A stretch of DNA of 64,000 nucleotides. Origin: Pterois miles (taxonomy: Eukaryota; Chordata; Actinopteri; Perciformes; Scorpaenidae). Of the stretch, positions 23,660-35,839 are shown piece by piece. The stretch is taken from assembly GCA_947000775.1 (NCBI GenBank), contig CAMQGK010000565.1, positions 5,050,501-5,114,500 of the forward strand, in the 5' to 3' direction. Under the pieces are notes generated by a model, which worked only from the letters and a program-made list of their open reading frames with translations, ran no database searches and was not told where the DNA came from. Position numbers and translations under genes: made by a program. Position 1 is the first letter of the stretch. Every line of letters starts with the position of its first letter.

Positions 23660-24640
23660 TTAGTTGAAACAGCTGTTGTATGATGGTATATGTTGTATCA
23701 TGACTCCTCCTTCTAAACAAGACATTTCTGTAGCTTTAATTAGCTACTTTCTCTACTGAGGGAATGTGACATTATTGTTGGAATCAATTATTTTTATTGC
23801 AATAAGAAGTAGCTTAACGGAGGCTGGAGGATTTATTGGGGATAAGGGTTTTGTTGCCTGGTTTTGTTGCAATCACAAACGTGATTGTAAGTATGAAATC
23901 CAACTCCTAGGACCATTAAAATCAATCTCCTCAAGACTATATGCTTATAAAATATAAAGTACAAAACATTTCTTTTCAGTATTTTACTCAGAGTACCTTG
24001 GGAATACTGTATAGTCTTAGAGTGAAGGTTCGTCTTAGTAATAAATGAGCATATGGAATGCTCATAACCAGCAATGCAGTAGCATTGCCTATTTTAAAGC
24101 ATGTGAGCCTTTCTAAGTTTTTACAGGGGGTAGTTTTGACCTTCCAGGTATGTGAGACCTTGTTTGTCATAACCATGTGATGTTCAGGTGAGCACCATAC
24201 CCAGCACATTTCAAGTAAATGAAAAGGCAAAAAGAACTCAAAATGCAACAAGCTGATTGGCTACCCTCATGCTTCCTGGCTGATAGGGCCCTCGGAGGCA
24301 TTGGTGGGAGCCTTTGTGTTTCTGCCAAACAATGAATTCACCTGAACAAATAGCACTCAGCGCTCTCATCAGAGGGTCTTTTAAAAAACGTCAATACTTT
24401 CCTGTTTTGGGGGGGTGTTTGTTGCGCAGGAGCTGAATAGAAAGTGAGATTTTTGACTTGCAAATGGAAAGCCTGCTGAGACAACCTGAAGATGCAACGG
24501 TGCAGTGCAGACACCTTTGGTTTATGCCCAACACATTCTCACTCTCAACTCGTCAATATACTGCCTCTTGTTGAGTGCCTCTCAGCATCGGATACCAACA
24601 CACTAGGTACCCTTCTAGTGTTAGTTTTTGACATAAGTAA
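23660..24640. other. Non-coding interval, possible weak repeat content
   Basis: No recognised gene. Short blocks near 24530-24600 may belong to a dispersed fish repeat, but no second copy is available. Confidence 0.4.
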
Positions 24641-24649
24641 AGTTAACTT

Positions 24650-24725
24650 TTAGTTTCACACGGGACGCAAACATCATTCTCCTGGTTGAAAGCCTTGTTT
24701 GTTTCTTTATACTATACCAGTTGCT
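24650..24725 (+). repeat. Family A fragment
   Basis: 'ctcctggttgaaagcc' near 24679 matches the corresponding block of A copies at 16694 and 42787. The fragment is short, so confidence is limited. Confidence 0.4.
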
Positions 24726-25086
24726 CTGCCTGTCTAATAATGCCACGGATGTGTTTACACTGGAATTAGTTGAAAGCCCAGTGTATCGCATGCTGTCGTA
24801 GGTGCGTAGTTATCTGACCAAGCAGCAATATTTGATGAGTAGGGGAGTGAGAGTGTTGCTCTGTGGTGAATGAACAGTGCGTTGAAGGTCTGCCTTGGCC
24901 ATCTTCACAAAACAATATCTTATCTCCAATTATATTATGAAGATACTGACATATGAAAGCAATTTATAAAAGAAAAATAAGTGTAAACAACATGTATTTC
25001 ATGCATGTTGCATGTATGTCCAACAGGTGATTGATGTGCTCAGCAAACAACACAAAAGCTTCCTGCACGTTTAGTCTGGATTAAAT

Positions 25087-25325
25087 GGTAAATGGATTTG
25101 CATTTACTGTATATAGCTTTACACTACATCATTTACCCGTTCAAACATTCCTACACTGAAAAGGCTGTATAATACAAGGTGGCAAACTACTCATCAGGAT
25201 CTAATCTAAATACTCATTCACACATCGATGGCATAGCCATGGAGCGATTTGAGGCTCAATGTCTTCCCCAAGAACACTTCACCATGCGGACTAGAGGAAT
25301 TGGAGATCCAACCACCCATCTTCTG
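25087..25325 (-). mobile_element. tRNA-derived SINE fragment
   Basis: On the minus strand the element ends with 'gtaaatgcaaatccatttacc'-type sequence at 25087-25110. Upstream it has 'atggctatgccatcgatgtg' near 25239 and a 'gaagtgttcttggggaaga' block near 25277. It belongs to the same family as the SINE at 1564-1860. The pol III promoter portion is lost, so it is 5'-truncated. Confidence 0.65.
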
Positions 25326-25329
25326 CAAA

Positions 25330-26640
25330 ATAATCTTATCTCAAGGTCTGTTTGCTAGCTTTTTATCAGATTTTTTCATCAATCTCTCTGTGACATGCGA
25401 TTGAAAGCTCCAGAGAATGCAAGTAAGCAGAGCTTGAGTCCAGAATATTCTGCCATTGTAGTTTATTTGTTTATTTAACCATTTTGTTCTCTCAGTGGCA
25501 GGGTCATAGCATGAAAACCTGGATCCTGCGCATCGCCATTCCCCTCTTAATATAACTGAATCCACAAATAAATGCATGTTTTTTTCCAAATAAAAACAGA
25601 CTACAAATGTTTGATCCCTGGTGAGTTAGTTGTAAAAGTTTCCTAACTGATACGCCCCTACTCAATGGTTAGTTTGCTGATGATCTTTACAAAAATGAAC
25701 AGGTCTATCTATGCAGTGTGCATAACATGGGAGGTCTATGTGTGTCCTCTAAACAACCAGTAATACTTATTTGTCTACTGATTTCTGTGTCAGACCCCAG
25801 GAACACAAGCTGACATCATGGCATCAACTATTGGGGATCCCAATAAACTAAACTACTATGTTACTTCTGTGTACTTACTGAAAGTTAAAGTCTTTTAAAC
25901 TGACACAACTCCCTCACCAAATATGTGCACAGCATCATTTACTCCACACACAGGTACTTGTATACATACTGATACAGTGTTCATTATATTCATATTACAA
26001 AGCTGTAATTTAATGACTCTGCTGAGCTATTGATGTCTCTGGCTCACACTGTGATGAATACATATGCCTCTTTGGGAATTTAAAGTCAGAGATGAATTAG
26101 AACAAGCAGCACATTATTACTCGCAGAACATAAACAACTTTGTTATAATGATGCTCCCAAACTCCCAAGTTCACCATCGTAAAATGTGTTCCCCCTCTTT
26201 TTATGTCATTGCCTATAGCCACAGCAGCGTTTCCATCACCTGGAAGTCAGTCAATAAACTCAACATTAAAGGATCATACTAAAATAGCTTAGGAGTAAGA
26301 CCGATGAGGACTGTCTGTGCCAAACAATATGACTGTTAGGGAAAAAAAGCTCTTATATGCTATATGCTTTTACATGAAGTGTTGTACTATGACAACTTTG
26401 TTTAAAACACTACATAAATATGGTGGATTTATGCTGAAAATGAGGAAAAATGAAAAAGTTAAGTCTGTTTTGTTTTGTTTTTTAATTGCTAGTAATGGCA
26501 AATGAGTTCCCTACATTTTATCAGTGACTGCCTTTATATTCACACAACCTCCTAACACATTTAAATGAGCCCCAGATATCTACAGCGAGATTTAACCCAA
26601 AGTAGAATGCCTGTTTAGTGCTATAAGCCACTGGGAAACC
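25330..26640. other. Non-coding interval
   Basis: No gene or classified element was recognised. Confidence 0.5.
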
Positions 26641-27115
26641 ATTGTATTCTCGTACCATGGTTCATATGATATCATTTTTGGTGTATTTTCCTACAAATAT
26701 CCCGTGCTGATTTCCACTGCAGTCTTCAAAATAAGCTTCCATTTTCACAGGAACCAACTTGGTTAGGCATAGGCCACACAAGCATTTAGTTAGGTTTAGG
26801 AAAATATCGACTTGGGTAGGTTTAAGCAACAGAGGTACTTAGTTAGGTTTAAAAAAAAGATTGTGGTTTGGGTTGAAGTAACACTGAACGTGACGTAACT
26901 GAAGTACAGAAGTTACATGACAAATTGTCGACTTCTGGTTTCACGTAGGACATTAACGTCAGTGTCCTTTGAGAAAGTTGGGTGTTTTTTGACCCACCAA
27001 TCCACCCTGACCTCCTCCCTAAGCAGCGTTCCCCGCTTTTTACACTCCATTGATTTTGTGGGATAATAAAGTGCCTTTACTTTTCATCAGAATAGTTACG
27101 AACGGTGTATGAGAA
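26640..27115 (+). repeat. Family A interspersed repeat
   Basis: Blocks shared in order with the copies at 44720-45200 and 58600-59600: 'ggttcatatgatatcat' near 26660, 'ttttcctacaaatatcc' near 26686, 'cttcaaaataagcttcc' near 26724, 'ggaaccaacttggttagg' near 26750, 'gttaggtttaggaaa' near 26790 and 'ttgtggtttgggttgaa' near 26861. No coding sequence. Confidence 0.7.
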
Positions 27116-27899
27116 CAGCCGTCATTGGGTCACACTATTCTATTTTCAAGCCACTGTCCATATTATATATCTTCCACAATAATTTATAGTCTGTATTCAC
27201 TCAGCTTTAATAATGTGGTATACAGTAAACCTTTGAAAACTACAATCAATTAACATTATCAAGGGAGAAAAAGCAATACTTTATGCCAAGATCACAAAAT
27301 TGTACTTGTGAATGATAAATGTAAACAGTAAATGCACTTCATTTTTTGAATTGGCAGAGATATGCTGCATTTGCATACATACTAGGAGAATCAGTGCCAC
27401 TAGAACCACCAGCCACATTTTGAAAGCTTTAAAATAGATTTTAAGATTCATATCATGCTAACTTCTTCAACACCATAAAGATTTAACACGTCTGTGTTAT
27501 TTTCGCCTGTCAGCACAGAGTTGGGTATTGTTAGCTGCTGTGCTCTGAAGGAGCAGCTACAAACTTTGTTGATACTGAAATGATAGATTTTTGGGTGAAG
27601 TACCACTTCAAGGGTTTAGTTTTATACATGCTGTGCCTTTTTACACATCCAAGCTACTTTCAGATGTTTTCCACCAACAGCTCCTGAGCTATTAGCGAAA
27701 CCTTTCAGAAAAGCCACAGCACGTAAAATTCTGCTGACACTAAGCCATCAAAGAGAGATCTGTGGCGACAAAAAAGGTCCTTCCAACAACACAGGTCTCT
27801 TACTTTTCAGGCTGGGGGATTCAAGGATAAATTAAACAAAAAGACAATGCTCCAGAGTTCGACAGACTTTCACTGTTCTGCATGTGACAGCACCTAAAA

Positions 27900-28150
27900 A
27901 GAAGAAATTAATAATTATATGAGTGGAAGAAATAACGGAAATGGAAGAAAGACAGAATGCTGAGTATTTGCCCAGTGAAGAGATGCAAGGTGGGAAAAGG
28001 ATGAAAGACCTGGTGGGAGACATGGAAGTGTAAATGAAATGGGAAAGAAGGCATACTCTTTAAAATGCACAGGGGGAGAGAGAGAGAGGAAAAACTGGTT
28101 GTGGAGTGCATGAGGGAGGGAGAAAAAAATGGAAGGATGATAAAGAGATG
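27900..28150 (+). repeat. Purine-rich tract
   Basis: The plus strand is dominated by A and G over roughly 250 bases, including 'gggggagagagagagagga' near 28072. It is followed within 40 bases by a pyrimidine run, 'ccctccttccctccc' near 28185. Long biased tracts of this type can form unusual DNA structures; no function is shown. Confidence 0.7.
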
Positions 28151-28239
28151 GCACAACATCTAAGACTAGAAGCAATTCTCACTGTCCCTCCTTCCCTCCC
28201 ACTCCCTCTCATTATCACTGTGTTCTAGCCAGCTTCTCT

Positions 28240-28400
28240 CAAAGTGTCAGGCTTAAGACAGGATGTCGCTGTTGTTGTTGTCGTCAAGATTATTTGTGCA
28301 TGTAAGGCGCAGTTAGTGGAATGTGGGTATCTTTGCTGCTGCCGCATGCAGGCAGGAAACAAACATCTGTCAATCAGCTCATAGGGAAAGGTGGAAGAGG
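28240..28400. promoter_or_regulatory. Candidate conserved non-coding element
   Basis: A repeat-free block with balanced composition, containing 'aagattatttgtgcatgta' near 28286 and 'catctgtcaatcagctc' near 28363. The latter includes a TGTCAATCA motif of the Meis/Pbx type. Evidence is limited to motif content. Confidence 0.22.
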
Positions 28401-29821
28401 TAGTGCCTCACTGAAAAATGAGCACAAAGCCGGCGAGAACTTGGTGGATATCCAATGTTTACTTAATGATTCCAGGTGGTTTGAACAGTAAACAACAGAA
28501 ATGAGAGCCAAGGAACCCCCACATTAATTCTAATGAGCATATTGTGATCTACCTCCCCTTCAGTTAAATGTTATATATTTGGGATTCGGAGCATTATAGC
28601 ATCAATCAACTAATAGCATGTAAATATAGAGAGGAGTGATGTCTACCTGAGCAGAGAATGAAGTCACTCTGTATATGCGTGTTGTCACCCCAGTTTCTTT
28701 GAAATTTGTTTACATCAGGCATTTCTAAAGACTGGGTCTCATGAGATAATGTTAGAGTCATCACATAAATTTGCAGACTTTATTCAATCGTCTTTTATTC
28801 AACATTTATATCTGCAGCAAATCTTTGAGCCACTTTTGTAACCTACCACATTGAATCTAATATGAAAGGCTCGTGGATGACAGGAAAAAATGAAAGCCTA
28901 TTAACTCCGCCTATATGCATTTACTTGGTTTCATTTATAAAGTATATGACATCTACATGTTTTCAATAGCGTAAATGTGCATAAAATAAAAGTTGTGATT
29001 TACTAAATGCATATCTTTTCAAAATGGCTGGTTTAGCCATTCAAGATAGTATAAGGTGATGCAGAAATGGCAGGAAAGATGGTCAGGAGCAATCATTTGC
29101 GCATAAATTCACTATTCTCACAATTTATGGATAAGACCTAGTGCATGTGAGTCCCTGTGTGTTCTCCAGTGACTAGCTAATTGGTGTCGCTCTGCACTGG
29201 GCAGTTTCCACTAATAACATCATTGTGGGTAACACTGTTAGCTCTGTCAGCACTGTTGCCATTGTTTGTACTGTTAATGTTGCTAGCACTGTTAGCTGTT
29301 AGCTGTCGGCTCAGCCGTCTCCATGTTGAGAGATGTGTGGAGGCAGTAAAAATGCTTCAAGTTCCACATAAAGAACCTTTAAACCTGCAATAATCAATAT
29401 TTTTTTTATATAAACAATGAGTCAAATTAATATGTGCAATGTGATGAACACATAGTTAGTCACATAGTAGTAGATTTATCACTGTTTGTGCTCGGATGAT
29501 GACAGGATGAAATATTTAATTTTAATGCTTATATGATAGCTACTTTTGTTTCTCAAGCTTAAATAATGCCATGATGGTTTATTTGTCTAGTATTATTTAT
29601 AATTTATAGAGCTACTCTGGTTTCTGCCTTTGGCGTCTTGTAAGCCTGTTTGAGCTGGGCATATTATTTATGCACAATAATATTAAAATCAAATCAAAAA
29701 CACCCAATTTTGCAGTGTTCCTCGGCTGTGGTGATTATTTCAGGCAGTTTTAGCTCATTGTTTTGGTTTTCTGGCCCATAAAGTCAACCTTATTTCTAGT
29801 TGGAGATGGATTTTTTTTCTG

Positions 29822-29856
29822 AAAATAAATAAATAAATAAATAAATAATAATAATA
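29822..29856 (+). repeat. (AAAT)n and (AAT)n microsatellite
   Basis: About six AAAT units followed by about four AAT units, just after a T run. Confidence 0.9.
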
Positions 29857-30172
29857 ACAAATAATAGATAGCAAATGAATGGGGGGGAAAAAGCCAGACA
29901 AACAGCTAAAGAGCGAGATATTTTTTTCTGTGGAGTTGGTGGAGACCAAAAGAGAGCTAAAAAGAGTGAATTTTGAACTTCCATTCGTCAAGTGAACAGA
30001 AACATGACTTCAAATGAATGCTAACGTTGCCTTATGTCTACAGAATATGTACATACATAAGCAATTGGTGTCAAAAATACATCTCAACTTAATAAGATGT
30101 ACCACAGCCCCCAATCAAAAAAAAAAATACAAATAATGCAGCATTCAGGCTGCAGGTTACCTTCAACATGTA

Positions 30173-30194
30173 TGAATGAATGAATGAATGAATG
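30173..30194 (+). repeat. (ATGA)n microsatellite
   Basis: Five tandem four-base units, likely variable in length. Confidence 0.9.
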
Positions 30195-30832
30195 GATAGC
30201 TCTTTATTTTTTGCTGATAAAGACCATCACTACCTCCAACATGTCTAACAGCAGCAACATGATGGTTAAATCTTATTTGTCTCTACAAAACACGAATAAC
30301 CATCTTTGCTGTTCCCTGTTTCCTCAAGTTGGGTTTCCTGACTAGGATTACTAATAGTAAATACATAAATCATTACACAACCTACTCACTGAAAAATATG
30401 TGAATTAACTTTTTTATAAACCACTGTAAGTCTCATCAAGTCAATCCAGCATCTCTTAATACTGCTTTTCAATTAAGTTGATGAAGAACAAAACGAAAGA
30501 AGCCATTAAAGCTCAATTGAAAGTCAGTCCTCGAATCACAGATCATACAGTATATCTCACAGTTTCCACTGAAGGAAGAAAACAACTGGAAAAACAATTA
30601 ATGTGTTTTGAAAGCATGAAGTGTTGTGTACAGCCAAACAGATGGCTGATGGGATGTCTTTTAAGACGCTGGTATGAACACAACAGAGGAGTGAATGACT
30701 CATTTTCACAAACAAAAAACAAGCTGTTGTGGGTGTGTGGCACACCCACTTGGCTCGCCAACCGTTATTTAAACCCCATAATAGCAGCAAAAATGATTGT
30801 CTTTTGAATCACTCAAGATACGTGTACTTTCA

Positions 30833-32588
30833 AGGGGACCTATCATGAAAACCATTTTCAGGATATTTTATACATTTGGGTATCTAGAGTTTCAACCAAT
30901 CCGCAAACTGTGAAATAAAACAACCCAGTCAGTTGTTTGTGGGCTGCCTAGATCAGAAAGCATAAGATACAACAAGCCATTCAAGTCTGGCTCCTCTTCC
31001 TTTGTCACATGCTCATTAGAATATAGTGCTCATGACTGCAGTACTACCTTTGCAAAGGTGCACCATGTTTTTCTTGCAAGCCAATCAAAATTTTCTGGAG
31101 ACTTAACGCAGCAGTAGCCAGAACATGTTTAGCATCAGGCTATGCAAAATCTAGCCTGTGACAGGAGACTTTGGCCAATCACAGGTCATTTCAGAGAGAG
31201 TGTTCCTATTGGCTGTTTATTCAACAGAGGCAGCTGTCAGTCACTTGTAAACGCTGATCAAATGGTCAAACTAGGCAGCGCTGATCAAATGCGAATAAAA
31301 TGTTTTCAGAAACATCTTATCAAACATCTTGGTTCGATCACAGCGTTCAGTCAGAGTTTTGTCTGTCACTTAAATAACTCAGTAGGTTTCAAACACGATA
31401 CAGTTCTGTGAACGTAATTAACACATAAATGTTCCCAAAACCATTTGTAGCATTGACCTTCATCCCAGGGGTGATGACGCTGCCAAGCAAAGCTATTCTC
31501 AGCTTGGATGTATGAAAATTGAAAGTGGTGAAAAAGGGGTGAGATTTTGCTTTATACATAATGAGTTTGTTTTTGAATCAACCCTTTTAGATGTATGTGG
31601 AAGATGTGAAGTGATCTAATCCCACCTAGTTTCCCATTGAGATTAAAATCCAAAGAACTAGAGTACAGCCTGACCCCAGACATACTGTATGACCGAGCCT
31701 ATTCATAAATGTATTTATACAAGTATCATAGACATCATAACTTTTTGTTTCATGATGTGAATTGTGTCTTTAATTTAAACATCTGCACTACAAAACGAAC
31801 ATTAAAACTGCAGTACGCAGAACATTTTTGGCACCTATAATTACCTTTATTGTAACTCAAGTGTTCTGACAGAAAACTAGACTTCTGCACCTCCTGATGG
31901 CTCTGTCATCAGGTTTAAATAAATCTAGCCCATGATGGGAGACTTTGGCCAATCACAGCTTATTTCAGAGAGAGAGCGGTCCTGTTGAGCGTTCCTATTG
32001 GCTCTGCTCTGGCTGGTGGGCGGTGCTTGATATTTCCTCAGCTGATCTCAACATGGCCGCCGGGTTACAAACTGTCTCATTTCACAGCAGTTTCTGAAAA
32101 CATTTTAGGCAAGAAATAGGTATTAGAGTAACAGAATATTGATTGATATTTGATCAGCACTGCCAAGTTTGACTGTTTGGTCAACATTTGTGAGTGATTG
32201 ACAGCTGCTCAAAACTGCAGACTCCAACTTGGCTCTGATTGGTTGTTTTCCTCTGGTCTGTGAAATCTTGCAGATGCAACTAGGAGCATGGGAGGACACA
32301 GAGGACTGTGATTTTTTTTTTCTGATTACCTTTTTTATGCACCGATGTCATGATGACCATTTCATAAAATAACTTTTATGATCATATTTGCTCCAACCTG
32401 CCTACCTCAGCTTTAAAGAGACTAGAAGTGCTAAAACGGATTGTTTCAGACAGAGTGAATACATCTTTATTCAGACAGACAGTATGAGAAAAATAATGCT
32501 TTTTTTTTCCATTAAAGCATGTAAACACGTTCAAATATAAACCCCAAATACAAGTTATGAATCTGAAAATGAGCATAATTTGTCCCCT
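30833..32588 (+). mobile_element. Z2, TTAA-type element carrying a nested Y insertion
   Basis: Left end AGGGGACCTATCATG follows TTCA (a decayed TTAA) and the right end, read in reverse, is AGGGGACAAATTATGC before TTAA at 32589-32592. Positions 30833-31106 and 32413-32588 together align with Z1, while 31107-32412 is foreign. Shared Z landmarks are 'gtatctagagtttc' near 30879, 'atgctcattagaata' near 31009, 'tttaaagagac' near 32412 and 'agtatgagaaaaataatgc' near 32480. It is non-coding. Confidence 0.75.
31107..32412 (-). mobile_element. Y2, TTAA-type element inserted in Z2
   Basis: TTAA flanks the insertion at 31103-31106 and 32413-32416. The ends are imperfect inverted repeats: CGCAGCAGTAGCCAGA at the left, AGCTGAGGTAGGCAGG for the right end on the minus strand. 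The interior matches Y1 in reverse ('cttcatcccaggggtgatg' near 31458, 'gttttcctctggtctgtga' near 32245). A second, direct copy of one part is present: 'gagactttggccaatcaca' occurs near 31166 and again near 31940. Y2 is therefore longer than Y1 and internally duplicated. No protein is encoded. Confidence 0.75.
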
Positions 32589-32594
32589 TTAAAG

Positions 32595-33580
32595 CATCTA
32601 AGCACCTTTAATGTATTTCCTGTTTCCCAGTAGCTGGATTTATTGACTTCAGTATGATGAGGGATTTTTCTTCCCCTTTGTATCCAGTGTGTCATAAATA
32701 GGAAAAAAATAGTGTCTGTTTGTGTACTCACAAACTCGTATGGATTTATGCATATCACCAGGTTTTTGTGTACAAAGTCATCAGAACAGATTCTGCTTCA
32801 CACTGCTTCTTGCTGAGAACTTTACACTGCGCCGAAATCATCTCTTATTCCAAATTATCTTCCTCACAGCATAAAATTGCTGTGCTAAATCCAGCATGGC
32901 CTTTATCTATGGGTGTTGCTGCGCGTCAACAGAGTGATGTATAAGGATGACACCCAACCTTTCTCTTCATAAGACTGCTGATTGCTGCCTCTTATTACTC
33001 GGCTTCATATTGATTTCATGGCATGTCGGCGTGTGATTGTGATTCACAGGCGTAACAAGTGCTGTGTCAACATTTTCGCTCCTCTCTGACCCGATACGAC
33101 TTGGCAGTGTCCTTGGGTCAGATTTGTCACATTAACTGAAGTATACGGCCGTCGTTATCTGAGATTAATGACAGAGAATGTCAAGCAGAGACATATGGAA
33201 GTGATGCCATACCCAGCACTAGTGTTATTTACATGGACACTATTGATTTTAGCTCGCCCATACTGATCTTTAATCTATAACGAGGGCAACACTATCTGTA
33301 CTCTATGCCATGAATAATATAAAAAAATTCACATGTGGAAAGTTGTTTGTCACATTCATTGCAGACTCCTTATGACAACTTCATAAGACATTCATTTAAT
33401 TATGTCTGTTGTAACACTGGACATAAACCAAATATACAGTACATTTATTGAACAAAACGCTGGACCAATGGCATAAATATTGTTGGTGTAACCGGTGTGG
33501 CATACCAGGGCCCAGAGGCTGTTGGGGGCCCAAAAATCTTCCTACACCGTGTCCACACTGAATCCATTATATGCACTTCT
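32595..33580. other. Non-coding interval
   Basis: No gene. It contains the candidate regulatory block at 33000-33280. Confidence 0.5.
33000..33280. promoter_or_regulatory. Candidate conserved non-coding element
   Basis: A complex, repeat-free block that keeps several CpG dinucleotides in AT-rich surroundings, with 'ccgatacgacttggcag' near 33092, 'gtatacggccgtcgttatc' near 33141 and 'gagattaatgacag' near 33161. Retained CpG in unmethylated-looking context and motif richness are the only support. Confidence 0.22.
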
Positions 33581-33584
33581 GTTA

Positions 33585-33990
33585 CATCATGTAACCAAAC
33601 CATGTAGGCCGCCTATCAGCTGTGCGTTCCAGATCAGACTGGATATGTAACCACTTATCTTCCTCCGTTTGTTTTTTTAAACAGAAAACACACATTGAAT
33701 ATTGTGATACTTACTGGAAATTACACATAATATAGCCAACAACAGTTGGAAACTTTAAGCTCTCTGGCGATCTCCCTCCAGCCAGCTGTCACTTTATTAA
33801 GGTTGTTGTAGTGAAATGAGGAGGAATCATATAGATAACTTTCAACTTCCCCAATCAGCTGCTTCTGGTCTGTTGAGGCAATCTCAAGGCGAGCAATGGG
33901 AATAAAAACAGCTGGTCGTCTGAGTTTAGCTCAAAACAGCGTGCCACATCACTCTGCACCGCTCACGGCCAGGACATTCCACTAAAAAAG
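33585..33990 (-). mobile_element. T family, Harbinger-like element remnant
   Basis: The minus strand carries a MADF-domain fragment (next entry) followed by 'tatcacaatattcaatgtg' and 'ccagtctgatctggaacgc' blocks, which match the T copy at 19740-20430. MADF/Myb-like proteins are encoded by PIF/Harbinger transposons in fish, so this is the likely source, but no transposase remnant and no target duplication were found. Confidence 0.5.
33751..33864 (-). pseudogene. MADF-domain fragment
   Basis: Thirty-eight codons on the minus strand read 'KQLIGEVESYLYDSSSFHY', then 'NNLNKVTAGWREIARELKV'. The pattern LI..V.....LYD..S..Y followed by W..IA..L is that of the first two helices of a MADF (Myb/SANT-like) DNA-binding domain. 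The third-helix region with its usual CxxxW..L motif is not found directly after, so the domain is incomplete or split by an intron. It lies inside the T-family repeat, so a transposon origin is more likely than a host gene. Confidence 0.6.
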
Positions 33991-35790
33991 GACATGGTTC
34001 TTAAGCAGTCTTGGCAATGACTTTGCGGAGCACAAGACCTGTAGGATAAACTTCTAATGGATGAGAACTGGTTACTTTTTGTTATGATGGAGTGGGATCA
34101 GGGATTTAAATCTATGGCACTGTAATTATATCTTATGTGTTGCAAAATGTACTACTGTACCTACTGTGCCTACAGACATCTGTGTCTGTGATGACATTCG
34201 GCTGCTGACTCCAGAGTAAGCTGTTAAATTAGCATTGATAAATTTGGCACTGCGGCTGCTGTCCATGGTGCTGATCTAAGGCTGGTTTGCAGGATGGGAG
34301 TTACATGGTAAGCCGCTCCATGGTCTGGAGTGTGCTTCTGTTTGGGGCAAGAGTCCAAGAAGAAAAAAAAAAATGCACCGGGGCCAATAACAATATGTTA
34401 TACTGCTGAGCTGCCTCATCAATATTTGTTATATTAATAAAGGATCAAATTTTACCCGATTCTGCAGTTCCCCTTAGCTTAACAGAACTTTATAGCATCT
34501 TTCAGCTCAGTTTTGGTTTTATAATCTACAGTGTTTGATTTGTTGGTATTTCTTTTGGCTCAGCACTCTCAACAACCTTATTTTCAGTCCAGCAGCTGTT
34601 TTTAGCTGGAAAAAAAAAAAAAAAAAGCTTGATAAACCCACCATATGCTATCTGCCTCACACAAAACAGCAGACAGACACAGTTTGTGACTAGCTAGGGA
34701 ACACAGTGGAATTTATTTTAGGAGCTAAAGAGCTAGATTTTTGATATATATATATATATATATATATATTAAATAAAATACCAATGGTATGGATATTTGC
34801 ACAAGTGATGCAGCAATGAAAATGTAAGGCAAAGCTTTTGATTGAGCAAAACCTGCCATGACTTTTTCAATTGCAGGACTTAACATTTGTATCAGAAACC
34901 GTATCAGCACAGCGTTAAGAATCTCATTCCACTGAGGGTACTGCACATTTCATCTTTAAAGCTGAAATCTAAATCAGGACTTCTATTTCCTCTGACACCA
35001 TAAACCAGTACAAGAGTAGATGTTTGCTTTTATAAGTAAGTCAGTCCAGCTTGTATGTGTCTTGTGTCTTTTACACTAGTTGCATCTGGCAGAATGTGGC
35101 TTTGAAAAGACGATAGTCCAACAAATCAATTTGAGAGACGAATATCTATCAGCCTTGGTAACTGCTGAGTTGGGAAATATAATTGCAAGGCTTCTCATAT
35201 TTTTTTGGGAGGAAGTTCAGTTTTAAAGCACAAAGCCTGATTACCAGTTTGGTTGATTATTCATTAAAATGGGTGGTTTCCTACCGCTGACTGAGGCAAA
35301 GCAGGGCCATAAAATAGATCAGTTTTCACATAGATACAGGTGGCCCAAACATCTACATCCGGGCCAGTGGTGGCAGCAAAGGTGGCTTTACCTTACTGAG
35401 GAGTGACGAGGACAATTAACATTATCAGCAGTTATTTGATAAGGCAAGGGAGCTGTAATGCGCTGCACTAGGAGACATTATAACCCACAGTATGTGTAGG
35501 TAGAGGTTAGAACACCTAAAAGATAACAATAATAGCATTTTCAGAAGGATTTTTAAACATGACACATGACAAAATTTGTGCAAACTATTGTCAGAAAGGT
35601 ATTCTGATCTGTGATGAGCCTCTTAGGATAGAGTAGGTATTCTGAATATCAAAATAGCATCAAAAAGGATTGAAGCCTTGAAATAGCCAGTTAAACCTCT
35701 GTAACGCTTTAGATTGTGTTGATTGATGCATGGATGTGAGGCCACCACATTGTTGCGATCAAGGGCAAACATGGGCATAACATGCACATC
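33990..35790. other. Non-coding interval
   Basis: No gene. Contains a 16-base A tract at 34611-34626 and the (AT)n microsatellite at 34744-34769. Confidence 0.5.
34744..34769 (+). repeat. (AT)n microsatellite
   Basis: Thirteen AT units. Confidence 0.92.
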
Positions 35791-35793
35791 CCT

Positions 35794-35839
35794 CCCCCCC
35801 CCCCGGGGATTACTAAAGGTTCATCTTATCTTATCTTAT
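35794..35839 (+). mobile_element. LINE/SINE 3' tail fragment
   Basis: A C run joins 'ccggggattactaaaggttc' and a (ATCTT)n tail that ends near 35839. The same tail, 'ccggggattaataaagattc' plus (ATCTT)n, ends the tRNA-Ser SINE at 49600-49717. Only the 3' end is identifiable; the body upstream is not recognised. Confidence 0.65.

Larger units (their letters stand above)
27115..30832. other. Mostly unique, non-coding interval
   Basis: Holds the purine-rich tract at 27900-28150, a candidate regulatory block at 28240-28400, and short microsatellites at 29822-29856 and 30173-30194. No exon or classified repeat was recognised. Confidence 0.5.

Noticed and set aside
30478..30807. 109-codon plus-strand frame with lysine-rich start
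   Set aside because: Overlapped by open frames on the other strand and ends just before Z2. No family resemblance.
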